NCBI GenBank assembly: GCA_027605045.1
Contig: JAQFWX010000087.1
Span: forward strand, 62,001-126,000
Reading direction: 5' to 3'
From: Phallus indusiatus
Taxonomy: Eukaryota > Basidiomycota > Agaricomycetes > Phallales > Phallaceae
DNA length: 64,000 bases
Made by a program: the position numbers and the translations under genes. This document shows positions 22,409 through 35,297 of this stretch, in pieces; within the stretch, counting starts at the first letter, position 1, and each line of letters opens with the position of its first letter. A model generated the notes under the pieces. It saw only the letters and a program-made list of their open reading frames with translations, was not told the DNA's origin and did not search any database.

Positions 22409-25265
22409 GATTTATCCGCGATGGTGAGGTGAGTGTGTCAATCGCAGTTGCAGACGTCCAGAAATCCGCGCAACGGTTCCTTTGATTTTATACGCAAAAA
22501 CCAGCTTTATCGAGAATAAAATTCCAGTTTGGTTTCAATTTAATTAGTAGGCGAAATGAGCACATGCTCCCATGTTTTGGTTGCATACGAGACGTATTTC
22601 CTAAAAAGGTCGAGTGTTAATGAGGTAGCAGTCGGGAGAATTGATATGATGCAGTCGAGAATGGAAAAAAGCGAAAAATTTGTTTTCGGATTAGTGTATC
22701 GTGACAAGTTTGATAGGGTCTTGGGGGAAAATGCGTGTTCAGCGTGCAATGTTGGCTTTCTTGGGATTTTGTGTCGACGCGGACACCGGACGACCATACG
22801 GAAGCGTGTTCAAAAATAGTTTCTTCATTGAGGTTTTTGCCTTTCCTTTTCCGTGTTGTTGCTATGATACAAGTATTAACACTGACTATTAAAGGATGAG
22901 AACTACCGATTAGCCTTATCGAAGAAGAAAAAAATAATAATACGGACGGAAGAACTCGTCAAGAACCGCGTTATATCGCATGGTGATTATTTGTGTATCA
23001 CTGCCCAGTCGGACTATCTCCCGTATTTCCTTTGTTGAAATGAAAAGCTATGTTTGACGGATTTTGTCTCTTGGCCAAGAATCCAATGATGTTGAATGTC
23101 TTGGATTAGGATAATTAACCCCCATTCTGCATTGAAGTAATGTAAAAGGATGATAGAAAAGCTTGGTTTGTCTAGGGGGAGATACAACGATTGACTTACA
23201 GGACCCTATTTCCGAGAGCGTTTAGACTACTATATTAATTTCAATAGGAGTGACCCGAGGTTCAATTTCGCTTCATCCGAATTTGCACCCTGACGACGTG
23301 TCTGGCTCAGCGTGAAAGCTGCAGTGAGAAATAGACTCAGTATCTAAAAACGAAGAGCTCTGTCCCATGCGATCTCATGTTGATCCAACCGCGCGTTTTG
23401 GCCGCAAAAGGTGCCCTTCGCCAGGACTGGGTGGAGCTCTTTCTGCGCCACTCGAGGCTTAAATAGTCTAGATCAAAACGATGGATTGAAAAAGACAAAA
23501 GGAAAGGAGAATTAAAGCCTTGTGACCTCGACGAATGGTTGGTGATTAGTGAAGGTTGATAAGCTGATGATAAAAAAAATTTAAGTCGTTGTCCCACGTG
23601 GTCTAATTTGGAAAAGGATCAGCCTGTTCAATTATGAACAACGGCAGGTGAACACGGTTTTTATATGAACTACAGGGCTTTCAGATTGAGCTACACCTTG
23701 TTGCTAGGGTACCGCGTTTCTAAGAGGATTTCGACAATTAAACGTGAAATGAAGCATTATGAAAAGATGTTTTGAGGATGTACGACGACGTACAACTACG
23801 TAGGCTCCCACTTTATTGGGAATCACATGTCATGTCATGTCATGGCAGAGCAATCTAACTCTAAAAATGTTGTCAGTTAGATAGGATTGAATCCGTGTGT
23901 CAATGGACGCAGACCCACATGGCTACTGCCAGCTCAGCGCGTTTCTGACGCCTAAAAAAATTGTCATGATAGCAAAAAAAAAAGGGTTTTTGTCTGGTAG
24001 ACCACGGATCTAGTGAATCCGACGAATTTCGTTAAGCCTTTGAGCAAATAAGCAGAGAGAAATATATGTTAAAGATGATCAGATTCACCTTATAGCTTGT
24101 CCTTCCATACCTTTGTCAAGCCCTTACTACTAGACGTCACGGTCGTCCGAGGATCGTCGTGCACACAGAATCCAGATTCAATATCCCTTCATCGGTGTGT
24201 TAGACTCAAGAATTGCTGAGAGCTTGAGCTTTGTCCGGTATTTGAGAATGCAGTACATGCAATCAAATCGGAGTCTGAGTCTATCCACCGAGGACGCGGA
24301 CTCGGACGGGTGGGCAGGACCGTGCACGCGTATCGCTGCCGGGTAATCTCGCTCTCGGCGTGGCTTGTTCATTGGCGTATCAAAGTCAAACCTGCAGCTG
24401 TTTAAACCATATTTCATCTGCAGCGAGCAATTTACTGAACGAGAAAAACAATATGCAGCCTCGCCATCGTCAGCTCCGAGTCGTCGCTTACATCTAGATC
24501 TCAATCATTCCTCGAGCGCGGTACAAGGGAAAATACAAACGACGATTGGGTATTATATTATTCAAAAACCCATCAAAACTGTTTGTCGTCAAAAATACCC
24601 AAAATGCGTATATGCGCTTTGGATACAATTAATTAACCACGACACAATAATATGACCCAGGTTCAGGAGCATTCACTGGTTTTGAATTGAGAACCCCATT
24701 AGGAAGGCAACAAAGGAATTCTGGGCCGAGTACTACAGCGCAAATTCTAAATATGGAGACCAGTGTGAACAAAGACGAAGACAAAGAGGTGTACTATGTA
24801 AACGTGGACAGAGGTGTGCGACTTTAACGCTATTATAAGGTCAAGTCGCAAGATAACAAAAGTTACAAAACATGTTTGTTTGAAGGTACAAAGGATGTTG
24901 CTGAACTGACGAGAATAAGGGTGTAAGAAGCTCTGAATCTGACAGCAGGTGTGTGGGAATGACAAAAGATCATTTGTTGTTCAGTTCGCCGGTAATCAAT
25001 CCGAGGACATGTGTTCTTTGTTTTTAAAGATTATATATTGAAAACTAGATTATTGAACAAAGGAAGAGAAAGGAAACAGAATTTCTAGTTATGATATTGT
25101 AGTAATGAGATACAGTAAGGGCAACTGAAAATTGTCCCAAGCGTTATTACCCGATACAGGATTCATAAATATATATATAACACAATGTTTGAGGTGGGGG
25201 TGGGGGATTGAAAATGCATATAAATGAGAGAGAAGAATTTAGCGTCGTCGTTTTGCGTTTTGCGT
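22409..25265. other. Long gene-poor stretch with (ATGTC)n microsatellite
   Basis: About 2.9 kb with only short motif-free ORFs. A short direct repeat of ATGTC units lies at about 23827-23845. No tRNA, rRNA or transposon end could be recognised by eye. Confidence 0.35.
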
Positions 25266-26461
25266 TCAAATCATCATTCTTCGAACACGGTACGAGGGGT
25301 TGTAGCCCGAACTGGATGCAGTGACAACTGCGTCCGCCGATGGATCGGGAGCAGGAACCAAAGTGATGGTTTTTCCCGTACCAGAGTCGTTGTCACTATT
25401 GTCGTTTGCATCGGTGGTCGATTGAGCGGGGTTGGCGGTGATGATGGTGATTCCGCTGGGGTCGTTTGCTTCGATGGACGAGATCAAAGCTGATGCGGAA
25501 GCTGGGGAGAGTGTGATGGTCGTGTTGAAAGAGAAGATGGTGGGTGCTGGAGAAGGTGCGGATGGTGCAGGTGTAGTAGTAGCAGCCACGACGGCAGATG
25601 AAGAAGAAGAAGACAAGGTTACGCTTGGCGCAAGCGTTGCGGAACGGGTGGCCGAGGTAGTGACTGCCGGAACGAATGGTGAGGGAGATGATCCGTTGTT
25701 CCCAGTCGAGTTTCCGTTCGAGGTAGAGTTGGAAGAAGAACCCGAGGAGGAAGAAGATGGAGGCTGCAATGTGACGCTTGGAGCAAGGGTTGCAGTCCGT
25801 GTGGCCGATGTTGTTATAGCTGGGATGATGGGTGAAGCGGACGTAGAGTTGGAAGTCGCGCCGGAAGTCGAGTTGGATGGGGTGCCATCGTCGTCACCGC
25901 AATCATTGCCATCACCATCGCTGTCGCCGTCGCTATCATCACCACCACCAGTAGTCGAATTCGTCGAATTACCGTCAGAGCCAGTCAAACCGCCCTGGAC
26001 ACCGGATGCTTGCATTTGAGCAAGTGCATCGGACAAACTATCGCACGTGATTGTCTAGCAAAGCAGAATAATAAGCCTCGGGTGAAGAATGGGAACGATA
26101 AGGAAATGACTTACGACGCCGACTTGGTTAGTTTGGGGTAAGACCACGCAACTTTGGCCAGCGGTTGAGCATGGAGTCAGCACCCATTGGGAGTTGACAC
26201 ATTGGGCGTTTTGTCCGGTTACACATGCAAACGACAATTCTAGAGAAGAACGGTAAGTAAAGTTAATACCATTCTCATAAATGGCTTACGAGTAGCATTG
26301 CAGGGATCAGTTGGACTGATGGACGCAAATTGGCCATTAACCGTTTGGGCGTCTTCTCCGTTTTGAAGGAGTTGAGATGGGGTAAGGGAAGGGGCTGCAG
26401 TAGCTGTATGAGAGACCGAGAAGATTATAGTCGCAAGAGAGAGGACTGAGGAGAACATCAT
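25266..26461 (-). CDS. Secreted Ser/Thr-rich protein with CBM19-like cysteine module
   Basis: The ATG at 26459-26461 opens a signal peptide (FSSVLSLATIIFSVSHTATA). Next comes LLQNGEDAQTVNGQF, then, over three exons, a cysteine module: DPCNAT, LSFACVTGQNAQCVNSQWVL, TPCSTAGQSCVVLPQTNQVG and TITCDSLSDAL. The C...G..AQC.NGQWV..PC..G..C spacing resembles the chitin-binding CBM19 pattern. The remaining 240 or so residues are a Ser/Thr/Asn-rich stalk with two near-repeats (SPxxPAxTTSATRxATLAP at about 25625-25680 and 25780-25830) and an Asp-rich block. There is no clear C-terminal hydrophobic GPI signal; the protein ends VRRMMI. It probably sits in the cell wall. It shares a 495-base divergent promoter region with the cupredoxin gene. 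Confidence 0.65.
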
Positions 26462-26956
26462 TATTTATTATGGTCGATGATGAGTCGTAAGAAAACGAGA
26501 CTGAATGAAAGACGGAAAAGACAAGCACCTGGCTTGGTGGATGAAGCTAAGGAAAGGAGGGAAAGTTGTTAATTGAGTAGCATCTTCCCTCTCTCTTTTA
26601 TATACATACCTCAGGACACATGTCATGTTTGTAAATCTTTCGCATGATGACAGGACAATAAGACAAACGACGGACAATAAGAGTTTTGAGTAGTTGGAGG
26701 AGGACAATAAAACTGACAACGCGGTCCAATCACTGTTCACGAAATAGACGCCCATTGGGGTGGCTGGCTGCACAAGCGAAGGCGTGTTAAACTTATATCT
26801 CCGCGCTGTTTGATTTGTCTTCCCCCCTGTACTTACGGTGAACGATGGCCGATGTATTCCACATGCTTGAGAAGACAGGCGAGAGAAAAAAAAATTATTG
26901 CGGAGACAGAGTCTTTTTTGTTGTCTTCCTCTTTTCTTTGACGATTACGACTTGCG
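26462..26956. promoter_or_regulatory. Divergent promoter region of two secreted-protein genes
   Basis: Start codons at 26461 (minus) and 26957 (plus) face away from each other. The DNA between should hold both promoters; no named site is recognised. Confidence 0.35.
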
Positions 26957-28181
26957 ATGGCGATGATGAAGATGGCGATGGCGATGAGAAGCGGTGTTGT
27001 TGTTGTTCTCAGTCTTCTTGTTGGTTTAGTCCTTAGTCAGGTATTAAAGTTTTTTCTTCTTCTTCTTCCGTGTCATAATATTCTCTCACACACTGTCTTT
27101 TTTAGACTACGCATGTCGTCCAAGTCGGTAATGGCAGTCTCACGTTCGATCCAGACAACATTCAAGCACAAATCGGTGACATTATTCGTTTTACATTGTC
27201 AGTTTCCTTTCCTATTCCTTTCACTACTTTTCATTTTTACTCAACCCATTCCATATCATAGCCACCCAAAAAATCACACTGCTACTCAAACGACCTTTCA
27301 GAATCCATGTGGTCCCGCACAATCAGACCCATCATTCTTCGACTCAGATTTGTAAGTGAAACCAAAAGAAAAATAAAAACAAAATAAAACAGAATACTCA
27401 TTCTTCCTCGATAGCAAGCCAGTTTCACCAGGGACGGCCGACGCCGCCCTCCCCAATTTCGATGTCACAGTACAAAACAACCAACCCATCTGGGTCTATT
27501 GTAAACAGCCAGGTCCACCCACACACTGCGGGCAAGGAATGGTCTTCTCCGCCAATGCACCTACAACAGGCAACACGTTCCTCAACTTTCAAGCCGCAGC
27601 GCTCGCGATTGGAAAAGCTCAGCAAGCCAATTCTACAAGTACCGCCCCTCCGACGACGCACACGATTCAAGTCGGAGGGCTTGATGGTGCTGGTAAACCG
27701 GTATTGAAATACGATCCACCGTCTATCACGGCGAATAAAGGAGATACCGTCGTATTTTCGTTCGGTCTCAAGAATCATACCGTTACTCAGTCTTCTTTTG
27801 GATTCCCGTGTGCGCCTATTCCGAAAGAGCTGAATGGCGGTATTGATGGCTTTGATTCTGGCTTGTAAGATCATTGAACTCGGTTGAAAAAAAAAAGTAT
27901 ATTGCTCATTCTCATTTTTTTTTCAAGTCTTCCACCCAAGGATAATGTCAATCAAACATTTAGCATCACGATAAACGATACGAAACCCATTTGGCAAGTC
28001 GTTTAATTGTACCTTATCCCACTTATACACATTCTTATATCTTCAAATTAGGGGATACTGCCGTCAAACGGGTCACTGCGGACAAGGAATGGTCGTCGCC
28101 ATCAACGCCAACACCGATGGTCAAACGCACGACTTTGACGCCTACTTGCAACTCGCTTTGAATTCTAACGCTACAGTTTGA
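26957..28181 (+). CDS. Secreted double-cupredoxin protein
   Basis: It opens with MAMMKMAMAMRSGVVVVLSL, a strong signal peptide. Two cupredoxin domains follow in tandem. Domain 1 has VGNGSLTFDPDNIQAQIGD, KNHTATQ, then VYCKQPGPPTHCGQGMVF. Domain 2 has VGGLDGAGKPVLKYDPP, KNHTVTQSSFG and GYCRQTGHCGQGMVVAIN. Both keep the His, Cys, His and Met positions expected for a type-1 copper site. Five or so introns are present; one near 27885-27930 has a long T-run before its acceptor. The stop is at 28179-28181. Proteins of this kind are frequent in mushroom secretomes and are thought to be extracellular or wall-attached electron-transfer or copper-binding proteins. No GPI signal is visible after the last domain. 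Confidence 0.85.
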
Positions 28182-28890
28182 AACAGTGTCGATGACCTAC
28201 ATTCACTTATGCGGAGCTTTTTTTTTTCGCTGTATCTATTTTGCGCAGTCTTTATTTCTTTTGTCCATATATAATACATATTCAGGGTTTTTGTTAGGCA
28301 CTCGTGATGGATATTTAGTGAAAACCTTACCAGGATTTCCTTTGCTGTTTACATAAATCTTGAAAAAACTGGTGCAGTGATGAACTTGAGAGATACGATT
28401 ACTATATTGAAGAAAGTACTAGAGGAGTGTCGCGAAGTGTTATCATTGTAAACGACATACTATAACCTCACGTAAACCCCTGGAGCTTGAACTCCTATTA
28501 GGTACTTGAAGGGTATGAACTAGAAGAGCATAGTTATTGTAGACACAATAATTAATTATTTTCATTAGAGCTAAAGAGAGAAAACAAATTGGCTGAACTA
28601 TAAATGTACGAGAAATAACTATTTATGGCGTGATGAGTCCAATATAGGTAGATAGGTAAATGTTAAGAAATGAAAATGGTGGGAAATTATTAAAAAAAAA
28701 AGACGAGGCGAAGACGTGCTTGTCACTGCTTGTATGCGACGATGTGGAAAGCAAAGAGCACAGCTCAACAGGAATTGACGACATAGTCTTTTGAGAATTG
28801 GTACAGTTGACCAACAACCCCGTCTCGAGAACCCACATGTAAATCTAGAGAGCAAACTTGAAGCAGAAAGGTAATAAAATCTAGTTTGGT
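28182..28890. other. Intergenic region, convergent genes
   Basis: About 700 bases between two convergent genes. No exon can be supported. Confidence 0.3.
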
Positions 28891-30662
28891 TTACTCCATT
28901 TGAGTGACACTAATACCCTTTGATACCAAGGCATCTGCGAGTTTGGATTCCATGGCGTATACAGCATGACCTAAACCATGACCAATCACAGGATCCAATA
29001 TCACAACCTCGACTCCCATTTCCAAAACCGCGTCCAAGAAAGAGCCGTCATCGTCAGACCGCATCATACTGAGGAGTGTCGCCGAAATGAGGGTTTTGGG
29101 CCTTAAAAATGCTAGTAAAGTATTCAGCGCCTTCGGAACCTCGTCAAACGCCAGTTCTAGGGTATGAAGGCAAGGTAAAATGGTGTCAATATCAGTATCC
29201 GAGAACAAATCAAAAAGCAGCCACGCCGATGAATCCAATCTGAGATGGGTCATTTTGGGCATAGTTCGGATTAACTCGAGAATTGGGGAATAATCGACCG
29301 CAGCATGAATGACTTCAAGTTCTCCGTAAACGTCGAACAATCCCGTCCACGCAGGACCGGATATTTCATAGCGACGAGGACCGTTAGGTTTCAAGTTCTG
29401 TGTTGAGCCCGCGATTCTAAAGCTCTGGCTGTTAATGTCTATGTGTAAATAACTAAGGTCTGTAAATCGGCGTAATGTACCCGATGGGATCGTTTTGAAA
29501 ATGTCAAATGTATTTGGTCGTCGTGGTGGTAGTGTGTCCTCGGATCTCCCGTGTCGAGAATTCCGTTTTTGTATTAGTGCTGGGTCAATGTACCTCGTTT
29601 GGAAATGGGATAATATTGGAGCGCGAATATGGGTTGCCAAATCCCGGATATAATTATAGCCGTGGATAGAAGATGACTTTAATGTAAGGTCTTTGAGTTG
29701 AAGAAAATCTAGTGGGCTATTGATGATCGTACCCCCATCGTAAGTTGTTGGAGACAACGGCGACGTGGCATCTCCTCTTATGTCAAGGCTAAAAGACGTT
29801 AAAAGGGGGCAGTTCGAGAGAAAGAGAAGAAAGTGAGATAGATCAGGTGGGGTTTCCGATCGGTATGTAAGGCCAAGGTTTGTCAAATTGTTACGTATAT
29901 CGATATTACGTGAAAGTACGAGAGACGACAGGTGGACACCATTCAACTTGAGCGTCTCAAGACGGCAAATATCCATTGGTAGGAAATCCATCGATAGATC
30001 TTTTGAAGAGTTGAATGTTAAACAGTTATCGAATATATCCACGGCCAAGTGTCGCAATTGTTGTGTTACTGACGGCGTGAGTTCGGAACTTTGGCATATG
30101 TCCTGAAATTCGTTGAAATCCTTCGTATTAATCGAAAGGGATAGAGAATGCATCCGTGAAAAAAGACATGGAACCATTGGTGCGAAAAAGTAATTGCATC
30201 TGTAATCCTCGTCCTCGTACAATTCTTCCCATATTAATTCGAGAGGAGCATCGCCAGACCGGCCCACGAGAAACTCCAAGAAGGAACAATCGGAAGGTAA
30301 GGATATATACGTCCACAAAGTGGGCCATCTCAGTGTATAATTCCTCCAATGACGACAGACAGATGAAATTCTAATAGCATTCGTTCCAGGAGACCCAGAT
30401 TTAACTACGATCGCGAAAATATTGTAGAGAATATCTGCAGGCAGCTTGTTTATTGGAATCTTGGAATTGTGAATATCGTTTAACCGCAACGCAAAATAAT
30501 CCAGTCTCTTTCTCATTTCAATAATAGTGTCTAGAGTGATTTCTTCGTCGTGCGTTCTGAGTAATAATACAGTATATTATCAATATAAGAGCGGTTTATA
30601 GAGAATTCAACTCACTTTACTGCATTTTCGAGTTCTGTTATCTTGTCATTGTATAGTTCCAT
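28891..30662 (-). CDS. F-box protein, array member 1 (intact)
   Basis: Exon 1 is 30616-30662 (MELYNDKITELENAV) and exon 2 is 28891-30556, with a 59-nt intron in phase 2. The product is about 570 residues. A helical segment (IIEMRKRLDYFALRLND) precedes the F-box (INKLPADILYNIF ... ISSVCRHWRNYTLRWPTLW, about residues 50-100). The rest is made of leucine-rich, irregular LRR-like repeats (LETLKLNGVHLSSL, LTNLGLTYR, HFLLFLSNCPLLTSFSLD) ending with LVSKGISVTQME. F-box proteins bind SKP1 in SCF ubiquitin ligases and offer a target to the ligase; the repeats would bind that target, which is unknown. It is the leftmost member of the array and the most diverged of the minus-strand group. Confidence 0.85.
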
Positions 30663-31113
30663 AATAGCTCAACACTAGTTCGAGAAAAGGAGATAAACAC
30701 TAGGGGAGTAGGACAATGGGATGTGGGAGGATGTGGGCCAGTGCCGCCAGGCGTTGGCGCCGTTACCAAGCGCACCAAAGCGTAACGGTGTTACTCGCTG
30801 ACTCTGACACTGAGCACGCGTTTTATGATTTTTATCGGCGTACTATCAACTTTTTTTTCGCCAACGCTGAAAAGGGAAGAAGGGAAAAACGTGTGTCTCT
30901 GTCGGATTTAGCCACTGCTATATCTGCACTAAGGTGTGACGGGAACGTCACACGTCAACAACGCTGCAACAGATCAGCGACTTTATCCGTTCGTTTTTCT
31001 CGCATTCCTCTCAAAGGCCCCTTTCGTTTCGTGGGCGACCGTGGCCACCCGAAAAATTACACTGTTACGTGGATCGAAGAGCGTAGTTAAAACAGAATGA
31101 CACATTAGTAGTT
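30663..31113. other. Array intergenic region with a short palindrome
   Basis: About 450 bases. Arms of eight bases (GTGTGACG / CGTCACAC) face each other at 30934-30953 with four bases between. A 124-codon ORF on the plus strand here has no family motif. Confidence 0.35.
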
Positions 31114-32832
31114 TTATTCCAGCTTGGCGTGAATACCCTTTGTAACTAAGGCATTTACAAGTTCGGAATCTCTAGCTTCTTTATAACAAGCCTTTTCCAA
31201 TACCAAAACTTTAACTTGCATTTTCAAAACCGTGTTCAAGAAAGAATCGTCGCTAGAAGGTATTCCCTCAAGTGTGTCCAAAATAAGAGTTCGGGGTTTC
31301 AAGTAAGATAATGGAGAACTCAACGCCGGCCGCCCTATCTCTAGGCAAGGAAACAATTCTAGGGTATGAAGGCAAGGGAAAACGGTGCGGATCTCGGTAT
31401 CCGATAACGAATTGAAAATGGACCACGCCGATGAACGTAATTTGAGATGAGTTAGTTTGGGCAAATTTTGGATTAAATTGATAACCTGGGAATAGTCGAA
31501 CAAAGGAGCATGGGCTTCTCCATATATGTCGAGCGGTACTAGAGGGTGTTGTTCTTCAATATAGCGGGACGTGGGAGGTTTGTGTTTCGAGCCTGTGATT
31601 TCGAAGTGGTAATCGCCAATGGTTATGGATAAGTAACCAATGTCTGCAAATTGAGACAATGTACCCGGTGGGATTGTTTCGAAGACGTCAAGATGAAGTG
31701 GTGGCGCTCGGTGCGTGGAGTTCCTTGAGAGATTCCGTGGCGGTGACTGTGCTGCGTCAGTGTAATATCTTCTGAAATGAGATAAAAAAGGGGCGCGAAT
31801 GCAGGCCGCAAACTGTCCAATATAGCCATACCCCTCTATACCCTCGGATTCCAATATAAGGGTTCTAAGATGCTGAAAGTCCAATGTGCTAATCGTTTCC
31901 CCGCTTATCGGCGACGACGCCTTAGAATATTTTTTCGAAACATTGAGCTTCAAAAAGTTTAAAAGTGGGCAATTTGAAAGGAAAATAAGAAGGTGGGACA
32001 GATTAGGGAGGTTGACGGAGTGATATGAAAGTGTGAGATCCGCCAAATTGTTACGCACATGACTACGTGGAAGTGTGAGCCACGGTAGATATATTTGACG
32101 CAACTTGAGCTTGTGAAGACAGAAAATGTCTATCGGCAGGAAATCCGTTAATAGTGCCTCTTCAATCTGATCATGGACGGTAGCATCTAAGTATTGCAGT
32201 TGTTGTACTGGCAGTGGTGGAATTTTGAAACCTTGGCATGCGCGTTGGAATTTGTCGAAGTCGGCCCAATGAACATGAAGAGTTAGATAACGTAACCGAG
32301 AAAAAAGGGATGGGATTATCACTGAGCCGGTGTCGAAATCGTGGCGAATTTGATGCGGAGGATTTGCCCAAGTCAGCGCGATAGGAGCATCTCCCGACCG
32401 GCTCTTGAGAAATTCCAAGAAGGGGAGAGAGCAAGGTATGTCAATAGATCTCCATAAAGCTGTCCATTCTAGCGCACAGGTCCTCCAATGACGACAGACA
32501 GATGAAATTCTGACGGCCGTCATCCCCGACGAACACGTTCCGATTGCAAAAGGCGAGCTTTGAGCTGCTAACGCGAAAATATTGTAAAGAATGTCTGCGG
32601 GAAGCTTGTTTATTGTAAGCTTGGAGTTGTGGATGTTGTTCAATCGCAATACGATAGAGCTAAGTCTCTGTTTTATTTGAATAATGGTGTCCAAAGTCAT
32701 TTCTTCATCGTGCGTTCTGGTATTTATAATGTGTTATTCGGAATAAGGTGTGTTTTACGCGAATTCAACCCACTCTATTGCATTTTCGAATTTCGCGAGA
32801 TAAGGTAATAGTTCATCGTTGTACTGTTCCAT
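31114..32832 (-). CDS. F-box protein, array member 2 (intact)
   Basis: Exon 1 is 32774-32832 (MEQYNDELLPYLAKFENAI) and exon 2 is 31114-32716, giving about 553 residues. After the shared THDEEMTLDTIIQIKQRL helix comes the F-box (INKLPADILYNIFALAAQ ... SSVCRHWRTCALEWTALW). The repeat part includes KLRQIYLPWLTL, LADLTLSYH, HLLIFLSNCPLLNFLKL and the near-universal array motif PKLTHLKLRSSAWSIF, then PCLHTLEL and LKPRTLILDTLEGI. The tail ends GIHAKLE. It is close to members 3 and 4 in sequence. The intron position and phase are identical to the other members, so the copies arose by DNA duplication. Confidence 0.87.
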
Positions 32833-33581
32833 GAATGCCTGGACGTGGTGGGTCGAGAAAAGGGAGGTAAACACCGGAGAACCAAGAGAATAGGAGGAGT
32901 CTAAGGGGCCACGAGACGTAACCCAAGTAAGTAAGGTAATTTAGAGATTATCCAAAAAGAAGCAAAAATGTCAATACGCGTTTTATAAATCGAATTTTAT
33001 CAAAAAACGTCACTTGTAGACACTAGTAAGAATCCAAAAGAATTAGAATTAGGACCTCGACTGAGTTACTCCACGTGCTCTTTGTATATGAACTAAAAGA
33101 TGATGGATGTGATGGACCCTATAGAATTGTATTGACAAACTTTAACTTTAAAATGATATAGTAAGCATTTGCATTTGGAACTCAGGGCTCTTCGTTTTGC
33201 ATGTCCAAATCCTCCACAAAAATAGACTCACTATTTGCCCCCTTGATCAGTAGTTGGTATTACTATTACTTATAAGAGATCATAAGCCGTTGTTTTCCGG
33301 TGGGAAAGAAATACCGCCATCGAGATACTTAACAAGTCTTAGACTCTTAAAGCACAATGATATCTGTCAGTTGAAAGGTGTTTAACATGGTACGACTTCG
33401 GAGGCAAGAACTTGGCCGATGCCGGAACGTAAATGTATTACCAGGTGAACTATCAATGGGCGTGACGCTGGTATATCAATTCAAACATGAAATGACGGCA
33501 AAAACGTTGTTCCCTGCTCTGTCATTGGATAGTAAGCAACGCATACTTTTTTTGTTGGGGCACTTAATATACGTATTAATA
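32833..33581. other. Array intergenic region
   Basis: About 750 bases, AT-rich, with no exon that can be supported. Confidence 0.3.
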
Positions 33582-35297
33582 TCATTCTAGCGAGGTATGA
33601 ACACCCTTTGTGCCCAAAGCATTCATAAGTTTGAAGTCTCTAGCATCATTATAACCCTCCTTCTTTATTACCAAAGCCCGAACATCCATTTTCAAAACTG
33701 CGTCCAAAAAAGAAAAATCATCGTCATCGCGCGGTATCCCGTTAAGTGTGTCCAATATAAGAGTTTGGTTTCAAATAGGCTAACGGTGAATTGAACGGTT
33801 CCATTTTTTGGCAATGCGACAGTTCCAAGGTATGGAGGCACGGAAGGAGGGCCCGAATTTCGGTATCCGATGACATCGAAGCGAAAATGGACCATGCTGA
33901 GGAAGATAATCTGAGATGCGTTAATTTAGGCATGGTGCGGATTAACTCAATCATCAGGGAATGGTCGAATGGTTCAAGCGTATCCCCTGAAACGTCTAGC
34001 GAGTTTGAGTCGTAGCGGTAGGCGGGAGAAGGTGGTCCATGTCTTGCTTTGATCTCGAAACCGTAGTCCGCGGCGATGATTATAGATAAGAAACCAAGAT
34101 CCGAGAATTGAGATAAGATACCTGATGGGACCGTTTCGAGAATGTTAAGACTTGCATGAAGTGGTCTGGAGTCCAAATTCACTCGTCTAAGATCGGTGTA
34201 TTTGTGGAACCTTTCGAATTGAAATAATACTGGGGCGCGAATGCGGACCGTGAATTGCCAAATATAAACATATCCATGCATACCATCAGAGTGTAATATA
34301 AGATGTTTGAGATGATGGAAGTCTGCTGTATTCATCGTTGCTCCGACGTCGCTTATTAAAGGCTCGAATGCACTGGCTCTGGTCCGTTGATCTGAAATGT
34401 CTAGTTTCAAAGTGTTTAAAAGAGGACAGTTTGAGAGAAAGATAAGAAGGTGAGATAGATGAGGTAGGTGTTTAGAATATGAAAGTGTGAGGTTTGTCAA
34501 ATTGTTACGTGGCGTGCCAGTGAGCCACGGTAAGTGAACATCACGCAAATTGAGCGTTTGAAGGCTGCTGATGTCTATCGGCAGGAAATCCGATAATACC
34601 GCATTTTTAGTCTGCCCATAAATTGAAGCATCCAAGTACCGCAGTGGTTGTTGTTGTTGTTGTTGTTGTACTGGCAGGAGTGTGAGTGAGAGAGCCTGGC
34701 AAGCGTGTTGGAATTTTTTGAAGTCGTCACGAGCAACGTGAAGAGTGAGAGAATATAATCGGGGGAGAAGGGATGCAATTATCGATGAACCCATGCCGAA
34801 ATCATCGCGGCGAGGTTTGTAAGAGGGGTTTGTCCATCTCAGCTTGAGAGGAACATCTTCAGAACGGCTTATGAGCAGCTCCACAAAACGATGGGAACTA
34901 GGTATATCAAGGTATGCCCATAATGTTGGCCATCCGAGAGCACAGATCCTCCAACGACGACAGACGGATGAAAGTTTGACGACAGTCATCCCTGAGGACA
35001 ATTCGGATGACATTCCAGGCGAGCTTTGAACTATAAGCGCGAAAATATTGTAGAGAATATCTCCAGGTAGCCTGTTTATCGAAAGCTTGGAGTTTTGAAT
35101 ACGGTTAAGTCGCAAAAGGATAGAGTGCAGTCTTTCTTTAGATTGAATTATGATGTCCGAAGTCATTTCTTCGTCGTGTGTTCTGAGTTGTGTTATCAAT
35201 GAAGGAAAGAGGTTTTATGGGATCCAACGCACTCTATTGTATTTTCGAGTCCAATACCAATAAGATAAGGTAATAGCTTGTCATCGTATAATCCCAT
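33582..35297 (-). pseudogene. F-box array member 3, frameshifted near the 3' end
   Basis: Exon 1 starts at 35297 (MGLYDDKLLPYLIGIGLENT) and joins exon 2 with the array's phase-2 intron. The F-box (INRLPGDILYNIFALIVQ ... SSVCRRWRICALGWPTLW) and the repeats are intact. A Gln run (coded by a CAA/CAG-type repeat at about 34643-34670) interrupts the repeat region. At about 33770 the sequence reads AAACCAAACTC where paralogues read AAACCCAAAACTC, a net loss of two bases. The frame then ends in SYIGHT. The lost tail, including TLILDTLNGI and the terminal GVHTSLE, is still present in the next frame down to a TGA at 33582-33584. The protein may survive shortened by about 60 residues, or the locus may be a young pseudogene. 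Confidence 0.75.

Noticed and set aside
23827..23845. Possible CRISPR-like or telomere-like repeat
   Set aside because: It is only a short ATGTC microsatellite without spacers; CRISPR arrays are not expected in a fungal chromosome.
22409..25265. tRNA or other RNA genes in the long gene-poor stretch
   Set aside because: No A/B-box pair with a cloverleaf could be found by eye; a covariance-model search would be needed to decide.
25432..26019. 195-codon plus-strand ORF
   Set aside because: It is the mirror of the Ser/Thr/Asp-rich stalk of the minus-strand gene at 25266; the repeat composition keeps both strands open.
30716..31090. 124-codon plus-strand ORF between F-box members 1 and 2
   Set aside because: It starts inside the promoter zone of member 1, is basic and motif-free, and has no counterpart in other array spacers.
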